Assembly (NCBI GenBank): GCA_021769545.1
Contig: JAETSS010000024.1
Coordinates: 1-10,206, forward strand
Length of the DNA stretch: 10,206 nucleotides
Direction: 5' to 3'
From: Eubacterium sp.
GTDB lineage: Bacteria; Bacillota_A; Clostridia; Peptostreptococcales; Anaerovoracaceae
Below, piece by piece: positions 1-5,777 of this stretch. Position 1 is the first letter of the stretch; the number at the start of each line of letters is the position of its first letter. A program made the translations under genes and the position numbers. Below the pieces are notes generated by a model. It was not told where the DNA came from. It worked only from the letters and a program-made list of their open reading frames with translations, and did not search any database.

Positions 1-1
1 C

Positions 2-1222
2 GTTGCGGAACCTGTAGCTCTCGTTGACGCCAGGGTTGCCAACAAGCACCTGTACAAGGATATCACGGTATCCCACATGGTAACGGTGGGCAAGGGCGAA
101 TACGCAAAGAAGGAAAACAGCGATACATTCAGATATGAAGGATGGTTCACATCTCCATCCGTAAGAAATTCCATTTCCGAAGGACACGGAGATTTCATCC
201 CTGTATTCTTCCACGAAATACCTAGTCTCATCAGAAGAGATATACTGCACGTAGACGTTCTGATGGTTACGGTAACTCCGCCGGATGAACACGGCTACTG
301 CAATGTCGGCGTATCCTCCGACTATACTATGGAAGCTGCAAAGGCTGCAAGAGTAGTCCTGGCAGAGGTGAATGATCAGGTTCCGACAGTATTCGGTAAT
401 ACATACATCCATGTAGATGATATCGCTGCTTTCGTTGAGTACAATCGTCCTCTTCCTGAGAGCAAGCCTGCTAAGATAGGACCTGTTGAAGAAGCTATCG
501 GTAAGAACTGTGCTTCACTGATAAACGACGGAGACACTCTGCAGCTTGGTATCGGAGCTATCCCTGATGCTGTACTGGCTCAGCTGGGAGACAAGAAGCA
601 TCTGGGTATCCATTCGGAAATGATCGCTGACGGTGTCGTAGACCTGTTTGAAAAAGGTGCTATCGACTGCTCACAGAAGGGTATCGACGAAGGAAAGATG
701 GTCGTAACATTCCTTATGGGAACAAAGAAGCTGTACGACTGGTGTGACAAGAACCCTATGGTTGAACTGAGAGAGGTCGACTATGTAAACCACCCTATGA
801 CAGTATGCAACTTAAAGAATCTCGTTTGCATCAACGCATGCGTACAGATCGACTTCATGGGACAGATCGTATCCGAGTGTATCGGAACTAAGCAGATCTC
901 AGGCGTAGGCGGTCAGGTTGACTTTATCCGCGGTGCATCCATGGCAAAGGACGGAAATGCAAGAGCCATCATCGCTATGCCTTCCGTAACTGTTAAGAAA
1001 GACGGATCCATGATCTCCAAGATCGTTCCGTTCATCGACCACGGTGCTGCAGTAACGACTTCAAGATGTGACGCAGACTATGTAGTTACCGAATACGGTA
1101 TCGCAACTCTGAAGGGAACAAATCTGAAGGACAGAGCAAGACAGCTCATAAATATCGCACACCCTGATTTCAGAGAAGAATTAAAGGCACAGTTCAAGGA
1201 GAGATTCAACGCTGAATTCTAG
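2..1222 (+). CDS. abfT: 4-hydroxybutyrate CoA-transferase, 5'-truncated by the window edge
   Basis: This enzyme moves CoA from acetyl-CoA (or butyryl-CoA) to 4-hydroxybutyrate, giving 4-hydroxybutyryl-CoA for dehydration to crotonyl-CoA; it is cytosolic. The frame is open from base 2, and the residues before the first ATG (position 77) still match the family (VAEP, then VTVSHMVT). So that ATG is internal and the true start lies outside; about 32 residues seem missing if the usual length near 438 aa applies. Visible motifs are a glycine-rich GIGAIPDAV segment, the catalytic glutamate in GIHSEMIADG (codon 617-619), and the GVGGQVDF CoA-site motif (902-925). The C-terminus ends in the usual RFNAEF-type tail. 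Codons are strongly biased (ATC over ATA, AGA for Arg), suggesting high expression. A dehydrogenase gene of the same pathway follows 115 bp downstream, which favours 4-hydroxybutyrate over butyrate as acceptor. A butyryl-CoA:acetate CoA-transferase is the main alternative. Confidence 0.88.
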   Translation, partial: VAEPVALVDARVANKHLYKDITVSHMVTVGKGEYAKKENSDTFRYEGWFTSPSVRNSISEGHGDFIPVFFHEIPSLIRRDILHVDVLMVTVTPPDEHGYCNVGVSSDYTMEAAKAARVVLAEVNDQVPTVFGNTYIHVDDIAAFVEYNRPLPESKPAKIGPVEEAIGKNCASLINDGDTLQLGIGAIPDAVLAQLGDKKHLGIHSEMIADGVVDLFEKGAIDCSQKGIDEGKMVVTFLMGTKKLYDWCDKNPMVELREVDYVNHPMTVCNLKNLVCINACVQIDFMGQIVSECIGTKQISGVGGQVDFIRGASMAKDGNARAIIAMPSVTVKKDGSMISKIVPFIDHGAAVTTSRCDADYVVTEYGIATLKGTNLKDRARQLINIAHPDFREELKAQFKERFNAEF

Positions 1223-1250
1223 TTTTAGACTGTGATAATAAAGATTTGAA

Positions 1251-1287
1251 GATATATGGGATATCGCCCGATGATGTTCCATATATC
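1251..1287 (+). other. Intercistronic hairpin without U-tract
   Basis: The nine bases GATATATGG (1251-1259) pair exactly with CCATATATC (1279-1287) across a 19-nt loop, in the 115-bp gap between the CoA-transferase and dehydrogenase genes. No T-run follows, so it does not look like an intrinsic terminator. It could be an mRNA processing or stability element that sets different levels of the two messages. That role is inferred; only the inverted repeat is seen. Confidence 0.4.
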
Positions 1288-1337
1288 ACAGATAATAAGT
1301 TGTATTGTTTGATTAATTATGGAAAGAGGTATGTATA

Positions 1338-2462
1338 ATGCAAGCATTAAGAGTAGTTCCGGCAATTCACTATTTTGATACTTTTAAAGAATTCAATGAT
1401 GAATTCAAGTTGGGAAAGGGAGACATCCTGGTAACTAACCAGTGGATGTACGATCCGTATGTAAAGCCCCTCGGCATCGATATGCCTGTAATTTATCAGG
1501 AAAAGTACGGTGCAGGCGAACCTACAGACGAAATGATGGACGCTATGAAGGCTGAAATGGACAAGTATGAATATGACAGGATCATCGCATTCGGCGGCGG
1601 TACTATCGTAGACTGCTGTAAGGTACTGGCATGTGACATTCCTGATAAGGTAGCTGACCTTTACACAGGCAAAGTAGCTCCTAAGAGAATAAAAGAGCTG
1701 ATCGTTGTACCTACTACTTGCGGAACAGGTTCCGAAGTAACAAACGTAGCGGTAGCTTCTATCCCTTCACTGAACCTGAAGAAGGGAATCGCTGACGAAC
1801 AGACATATGCAGACACAGCAGTTCTCATTCCTGAATCACTTCAGGGACTGCCTGACAAAGTATTCGCTACTTCTTCAGTAGACGCACTGATCCACGCTGT
1901 AGAATCATTCCTGTCACCTAAGGCTTCACCTTTCACAGAAATGTATTCGGTAAAGGCTATCGAAATGATCATGAACGGATATAAGAAGATCGTAGAAAGA
2001 GGCGGAAACACTGCAGAGAACAGAAAAGACCTTCTTAAGGACTTCTGTCTGGCTGCAAATTATGCCGGCATAGCATTCGGAAACGCAGGCTGCGCAGCAG
2101 TTCACGCACTTTCATATGCACACGGCGGAGCTTTCCACATTCCTCACGGCGAAGCTAACTTCATCTGCTTCACAGAAGTATTCAAGATGTACATGAGAAA
2201 GCAGCCTAAGGGCAAGATCGAGCTGGCAAACAAGATGTTTGCAGACGTTCTGGGCTGTGATACAGCAGATGTATATCCTGCACTTGACGAATTCCTCGGC
2301 AAGATCATCGAGAAGAAGCCACTGAGGGAATACGGCATGACAGAAGATCAGATCGCTCCGTTCGCTAAATCGACTATCGACAATCAGCAGAGACTGTTAG
2401 GAAACAACTATGTTCCTCTCACAGAAGAAGAGATCGCAGAGATCTTTGCTAACCTGTACTAA
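1338..2462 (+). CDS. 4hbD: 4-hydroxybutyrate dehydrogenase (iron-dependent alcohol dehydrogenase family)
   Basis: This enzyme interconverts succinate semialdehyde and 4-hydroxybutyrate with NAD(H) in the cytosol. At 374 aa it has the usual length of group III, Fe-dependent dehydrogenases. The N-terminal nucleotide-binding half carries FGGGTIVD (residues 85-92) and PTTCGTGSEVT (125-135). The C-terminal helical half holds the metal ligands at the spacing seen in FucO-type enzymes: D182, H186, H256 and H270, in SVDALIHA and HALSYAHGGAFHIPHG. The start follows AGAGG (1325-1329) at good spacing. The gene lies downstream of the CoA-transferase and ends at a terminator, so the two are probably one transcription unit. 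Codon bias is as strong as in the first gene. Family membership is certain; substrate rests on overall resemblance to the C. kluyveri and C. aminobutyricum enzymes and on the neighbouring CoA-transferase. Confidence 0.9.
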   Translation: MQALRVVPAIHYFDTFKEFNDEFKLGKGDILVTNQWMYDPYVKPLGIDMPVIYQEKYGAGEPTDEMMDAMKAEMDKYEYDRIIAFGGGTIVDCCKVLACDIPDKVADLYTGKVAPKRIKELIVVPTTCGTGSEVTNVAVASIPSLNLKKGIADEQTYADTAVLIPESLQGLPDKVFATSSVDALIHAVESFLSPKASPFTEMYSVKAIEMIMNGYKKIVERGGNTAENRKDLLKDFCLAANYAGIAFGNAGCAAVHALSYAHGGAFHIPHGEANFICFTEVFKMYMRKQPKGKIELANKMFADVLGCDTADVYPALDEFLGKIIEKKPLREYGMTEDQIAPFAKSTIDNQQRLLGNNYVPLTEEEIAEIFANLY

Positions 2463-2485
2463 TATCGGTATCAGTTGAACGATTT

Positions 2486-2527
2486 AAGGCATGTGAAGCT
2501 GAATATGGCATCACATGCCTTTTGTTA
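2486..2527 (+). terminator. Rho-independent terminator of the 4-hydroxybutyrate genes
   Basis: An 11-bp perfect stem, AAGGCATGTGA (2486-2496) with TCACATGCCTT (2511-2521), has a 14-nt loop and is followed by TTGTTAT. It begins 23 bp after the dehydrogenase stop codon. The T-tract is short but the stem is strong and well placed. Confidence 0.85.
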
Positions 2528-2547
2528 TGCCCCGGCATACGCTAAAG

Positions 2548-2576
2548 TTGATATTTTCTGAAATATATGGTATCCT
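2548..2576 (+). promoter_or_regulatory. Sigma-A-type promoter for the DUF975 gene
   Basis: TTGATA (2548-2553) and TATCCT (2571-2576) are separated by exactly 17 bp and match the vegetative consensus at 5/6 and 4/6 positions. The element lies just past the preceding terminator and 40 bp ahead of the DUF975 start codon, so this gene probably has its own transcript. Confidence 0.55.
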
Positions 2577-2616
2577 AAAAACGATTGTTATATTATTTTA
2601 AAAGAGAGGTTAAGAA

Positions 2617-3858
2617 ATGCAACAGAATATGATGGGACAAAATATAATAATAACGGAACCCAGCAGCAATCTACGTGCATTGGGAAGAAACGCCCTTGCG
2701 GGAAAGTGGAAGCTGGCTATAATAGCCGTTATTGTCTATGAGTTGTGTATACAGATCCCTCCCGCAATTTTGAACGAACTGTTCGGCGTGAACATGGGAG
2801 ATTTGTACTTTAGAAGCAGCAGTACATATAACGGCATGTATTACGATTATGGATATATGTACGACAGCATGCCTTCGTACTCATTTCTGAGCGGTGTATA
2901 TACGATTCTTGTAACAGGAGCATTTACACTGGGTATCACGCTGTTTTTCCTGGCGTTGTTCAGAAGGCAGTACGTTGGAGTGAGCGATATATTCCTGGGG
3001 TTCGAGCGATTTGGCAAGGCTTTGGGATTGGCTTTGTTCCAGGGATTGTTCATAATGCTGTGGACTATGCTGTTCATAGTACCTGGAGTCATAGCTGCTA
3101 TAAGATACAGTCAGGCCTTCTTCATCCTTGCCGATGATCCAAACAAAGGCATCAGGGAATGTATGAATGAAAGCAAGAGGATGATGAACGGAAACAAGGG
3201 AAAATACTTCTGTATGAATCTTTCATTTATCGGCTGGATACTGCTTACGGTAGTTCCTATCAGTATAGTGGAAGCTGTCGTTGAGTTTTTGGCTCCGCCG
3301 GCATTTGTCTCGGCCCTTGTGACTATCATCGCATCACTGTTCATGGTTCCGCTGACCGTGTACATATATTCTACGACAGCAGGTTTCTATGAGATCCTTG
3401 CAGGGCATCTTATCAAATCCACAGAGCCTGCACCTATAGATCCGGAAGCCATTCCGGTAATGTCGGATATGGAAGCAGTAAGGACACCGGAAACTGCGCC
3501 TGTCCAGCCGGAGGTACGTGACGAAGTACATACAGATGAAATATATACGACTGCAGATATGTCTGCAACAGCACAATCAGCGCCGGAGATGCCGGGAAGT
3601 GAAGCTCCTGTAGCACCGGAAATGCCTAAAGTGCAGGAAGCACCTGTAACACCGGAAACTTTTGAAGCTGCGACGACTCAGGTGAAAGAAAAACCGGAAG
3701 CCGCGCCTGTAAGCGAATCGATTTATGTCGATAGCCCGACACCGGAGTTCAAGAACTCCAGAGTGGTAGACGTTGCCAATGTATTTGAAGGCTCCGGAAA
3801 CGCAGAAAATGAAGACGTCAAAGACGACGACGGTTTCATACCTAAAGAAATAAAATAG
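2617..3858 (+). CDS. DUF975-family integral membrane protein with long disordered C-terminal tail
   Basis: The function is unknown. The N-terminal ~265 residues match the DUF975 pattern: about five hydrophobic segments (roughly 31-55, 90-115, 134-165, 198-225, 230-262), the diagnostic stretch DIFLGFERFGKAL (124-136) followed by LWTMLFIVPG (148-157), a YSQAFFILADDP turn (164-174), and SFIGW (203-207). DUF975 proteins usually end near here. This one continues for ~145 residues rich in Pro, Glu, Ala and Thr with loose repeats of an APVxPE type, then a motif VDVANVFEG (384-392) and an acidic end. The tail is probably cytoplasmic and unstructured. The start follows GAGAGG (2604-2609), seven bases before ATG. 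The gene converges with the minus-strand gene at 4549-5682, whose product carries a similar terminal motif. DUF975 membership is solid; a role as tethering or scaffold protein would be a guess. Confidence 0.85.
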   Translation: MQQNMMGQNIIITEPSSNLRALGRNALAGKWKLAIIAVIVYELCIQIPPAILNELFGVNMGDLYFRSSSTYNGMYYDYGYMYDSMPSYSFLSGVYTILVTGAFTLGITLFFLALFRRQYVGVSDIFLGFERFGKALGLALFQGLFIMLWTMLFIVPGVIAAIRYSQAFFILADDPNKGIRECMNESKRMMNGNKGKYFCMNLSFIGWILLTVVPISIVEAVVEFLAPPAFVSALVTIIASLFMVPLTVYIYSTTAGFYEILAGHLIKSTEPAPIDPEAIPVMSDMEAVRTPETAPVQPEVRDEVHTDEIYTTADMSATAQSAPEMPGSEAPVAPEMPKVQEAPVTPETFEAATTQVKEKPEAAPVSESIYVDSPTPEFKNSRVVDVANVFEGSGNAENEDVKDDDGFIPKEIK

Positions 3859-3886
3859 AGCATATATTAATATAGTGTATATCAAT

Positions 3887-3996
3887 AAAGAGACTGTCTT
3901 ACTAAGGAACATGGGCTGTCGCATTAAGAAATTTGCAAACCTTATTTCTTCCCAATGCAACGGCATACAAGCGTTTCTTAGTAGGGCAGTCTCTTT
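3887..3996 (+). terminator. Long imperfect hairpin downstream of the DUF975 gene; probable terminator, possibly a mobile-element remnant
   Basis: The 24-nt arms 3887-3910 and 3973-3996 are complementary with two G-U wobbles and one mismatch (AAAGAGACTG at one end, CAGTCTCTTT at the other). Inside, GCATT/AATGC (3921-3925 with 3954-3958) and AAGAAAT/ATTTCTT (3926-3932 with 3944-3950) pair further, with CTGT/ACGG (3916-3919 with 3960-3963) outside them, so nearly the whole 110 bp folds into one rod. It lies 28 bp after the DUF975 stop. The trailing CTCTTTGTCAT is a weak U-tract, so termination is likely but the size is unusual. The terminal inverted repeats resemble a MITE, yet no clear target duplication is visible. 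Confidence 0.6.
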
Positions 3997-4040
3997 GTCA
4001 TATCTGGTGTAAGCAAGAAGTTTTCGAATGCTTTTCTAAG

Positions 4041-4443
4041 ATTCCAAAGTTTCCTTTGGAAAAGGCGCACTGCTTTGGAATCTAGGCTCTTATGGACTAG
4101 CCTGAGGGGTAGATTCCAAAGAAATCAGTTCAGATGGCACTGATCTTTGGAATAAACGGCTTTCAACAGGGATTTTATCGCACATATTCCAAAGATCGCA
4201 GTAGCAGACCCCAGTTTTTTTGGAATCTACCAGCGGAAATAGGCGTATAGGGGGATGAATTCCAAAGAAAGAAGGCCTGACAGCCGATTCTTTTGGAATC
4301 CACCTGCGAGAATAGATGCGTAGGGGGTAAAATTACAAAGGACGAAGCCTTGAACGCTGATTATTTTGGAATGCAGCTGCAGTAAGTGACGTATAGAGGT
4401 GAAGTTTTTAAAATGAATGGCTTTAGAGATGATCATTTTGAAT
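4041..4443. repeat. Tandem array of six diverged ~73-bp units with internal inverted arms
   Basis: Units start at 4041, 4113, 4186, 4259, 4332 and 4405, giving periods of 72, 73, 73, 73 and 73 bp. Each begins ATTCCAAAG (ATTACAAAG in unit 5; nearly lost in unit 6) and about 33 bp later has TTTGGAAT, its inverse complement, so each unit can fold into an 8-11 bp stem with a loop of about 21-26 nt. In unit 1 the stem is 11 bp (4039-4049 with 4073-4083). The 32-bp stretch after each hairpin is also related among units 3, 4 and 5 (shared GCGTA or CGTA, then a G-rich GGGGG or AGAGG). Units decay toward the right end. The period is not a multiple of three and no long ORF runs through, so it is noncoding. 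No matching family is recognised; function is unknown. Confidence 0.85.
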
Positions 4444-4483
4444 CCATCTGTTTTATCTGTAACTTCGGAACATGAACATATTA

Positions 4484-4533
4484 AAAGAGGCTTCGCATTA
4501 ACGGTTATTTTCCGTCGATGCGAAAACCTCTTT
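4484..4533 (-). terminator. Rho-independent terminator of the minus-strand membrane protein gene
   Basis: AAAGAGG (4484-4490) pairs with CCTCTTT (4527-4533), then TTCGCAT with ATGCGAA, then ACGG with CCGT around a short AT loop, with small internal mismatches. On the minus strand it lies 15 bp beyond the stop codon and ends in CTCTTTTAAT. On the plus strand it is followed by GCTTTTTAGTATTTTTT, so it can stop transcription from both sides. Confidence 0.8.
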
Positions 4534-4548
4534 GCTTTTTAGTATTTT

Positions 4549-5682
4549 TTACAGATTCTCGAAGATGTTTTTTATATCAAGACCGGATATATGTTCTTCT
4601 TTTTTCTGCTGCGGATGAGCTGTGTTATTTTCGGGCTTAAGTGTGTCTGCTTTGCGTTCAGTCTCCGATATGCTTGGCGTTTTACGTTCAGTCTCCGGTA
4701 TGATTGGCGCCTTTCGTTCCGGTCCCGTTACATTATGTTCTTTGTGTCTTTCCGGTTTCGATAGGGCAGGTTCTTTATGTGCCAAGGCTGCCTGCTGTCT
4801 GAGTTTTAAATCTTTATCCTTAATAGCCGCTTCCTGTTTAAGTGGAAGTGGTTTCTGTTGCTGTATAGCCTGTTGCTGTGGAGCGGGCTCTATGACAGGC
4901 TCGTGATATTTTATCGATGGAGCAACCTGTTTTACGACAGGTTCAGATCTTACCGGTTCCAGCTCATCGAGAAGGAAACGTTCGATATCATCCTTTGAAA
5001 TATCGCTATCGGCAACAGCTGTATTATTATCGGAAATTGCATTATTATCGGCAACTGCGTTATCGGTGATAGCAGCGCTGACTGTGTATGTATCGATTCC
5101 GGCAGCACCGCTCTCAGCCTGTCCGCCGGACACAGAACCTTCATCTATCCCATGCACATCCATGGCGCTTTCCGGCTCCGACATGCCTGTCGCATCAAAC
5201 TCCGGAGCATGACTGTTTATAATGCTTTCCACTTCCTGAGCGAATGTCGTCTCGGCTTTTGGAGCTGCGGGAGTCTGCGGGCTTTCCGTGATGCTTTCGG
5301 GTGCCGTAGGTGCCGTATAATACGGATTGTTCTCAGGGTGCGCATCGGCATCGTTATCTCCGTCTTCCTGGTTTTTGTTTTTACCGGATCTCACAGACCG
5401 TTTACTGGCCTTGGGATCGTTGGGATCGTAATACACCTTTCTCGTAGAGAAAATGATCATTCCGCCTATGAAGATGACGATGGCAAATCCGAAATAGACA
5501 GCTGACGATGTCACCACATACTGGAATGCATTATCAGGCGATATGGTGGATATCTCCATATAGGTATGTATGTAGTCTATGGAATAGTTGACTATGTAGA
5601 TGCCATATACGAGAAAGATCGCGGCGACCAGAAACAGTATGATCGCGATTATTAAGTTAGATTTCTTTGACTTATACATCAT
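4549..5682 (-). CDS. Two-TM membrane protein with ~300-residue low-complexity cytoplasmic tail
   Basis: I do not recognise a named family. The 377-aa protein starts with a basic MMYKSKK, then two membrane helices (about 9-32 and 56-79) joined by a short loop, which places both termini inside by the positive-inside rule. Residues 81-377 form a hydrophilic tail with segments rich in Pro, Ala, Glu, Asn and Gln, including a QQQ-rich part, a possible amphipathic helix (DISKDDIERFLLDELEP) and three 10-residue repeats centred on ERK (residues 319-348). It ends GLDIKNIFENL, which resembles a motif in the tail of the DUF975 protein that converges on this gene. The start follows AAAGAGGA read on the minus strand (complement at 5691-5698); a second ATG one codon later is equally possible. 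It is transcribed divergently from the ATPase gene. A scaffold or envelope-associated role is speculation. Confidence 0.8.
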   Translation of the reverse strand: MMYKSKKSNLIIAIILFLVAAIFLVYGIYIVNYSIDYIHTYMEISTISPDNAFQYVVTSSAVYFGFAIVIFIGGMIIFSTRKVYYDPNDPKASKRSVRSGKNKNQEDGDNDADAHPENNPYYTAPTAPESITESPQTPAAPKAETTFAQEVESIINSHAPEFDATGMSEPESAMDVHGIDEGSVSGGQAESGAAGIDTYTVSAAITDNAVADNNAISDNNTAVADSDISKDDIERFLLDELEPVRSEPVVKQVAPSIKYHEPVIEPAPQQQAIQQQKPLPLKQEAAIKDKDLKLRQQAALAHKEPALSKPERHKEHNVTGPERKAPIIPETERKTPSISETERKADTLKPENNTAHPQQKKEEHISGLDIKNIFENL

Positions 5683-5700
5683 TTGAAGTTCCTCTTTTAA

Positions 5701-5728
5701 TATATAATTTGACCTCTATCATTAACAA
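5701..5728 (-). promoter_or_regulatory. Possible promoter for the minus-strand membrane protein gene
   Basis: On the minus strand TTGTTA (complement of 5723-5728) is followed after 16 bp by TATATA (5701-5706), 18 bp upstream of the start codon's first base. The match is moderate and the region is AT-rich, so chance is a real alternative. Confidence 0.35.
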
Positions 5729-5773
5729 TTATCATGCACACCGGCATATTATGTTAAGTGATAGAAGGAGGTC
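5711..5773 (+). promoter_or_regulatory. Dyad in the divergent intergenic region that overlaps the ATPase Shine-Dalgarno
   Basis: Three blocks are inverted in order: GACCTC (5711-5716) with GAGGTC (5768-5773), TATCA (5717-5721) with TGATA (5759-5763), and TTAAC (5722-5726) with GTTAA (5753-5757). That gives 16 pairs with bulges only on the right arm (GAAG and one G). The right arm contains the ribosome site AAGGAGGT of the ATPase gene. A transcript beginning upstream of 5711 could hide that site in a hairpin; as DNA it could be an operator between two divergent genes. Confidence 0.45.
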
Positions 5774-5777
5774 ATCT

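Noticed and set aside
77..79. ATG 77 as the start of the CoA-transferase
   Set aside because: The frame is open to base 2, and the upstream residues match the family, so the start is outside the window.
3577..3966. Minus-strand ORF of 129 codons opposite the DUF975 tail
   Set aside because: No ribosome site; Arg/Cys/Phe-rich product arises from the antisense of a Pro/Glu-rich tail and runs into the long hairpin.
4227..4436. Minus-strand ORF of 69 codons inside the repeat array
   Set aside because: It runs across a 73-bp repeat whose period shifts frame each unit, lacks a ribosome site, and encodes no repeated peptide.
4041..4443. CRISPR array reading of the regularly spaced repeats
   Set aside because: Repeated arms are only 8-11 bp, the segments between them are related to one another, units decay, and no cas gene is nearby.
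4622..4906. Plus-strand ORF with Cys/Ser-rich product
   Set aside because: It is an antisense shadow of the low-complexity tail gene; composition reflects the repeats of the minus-strand gene.
5709..5735. TTGACC with TATCAT as a plus-strand promoter for the ATPase gene
   Set aside because: The spacing is only 15 bp and no better -10 lies at 16-18 bp, so the call is too weak to list.
5667..5777. Upstream extension of the ATPase to ATG 5667
   Set aside because: The ideal ribosome site precedes ATG 5778, family resemblance begins there, and the extension overlaps the divergent gene's start.
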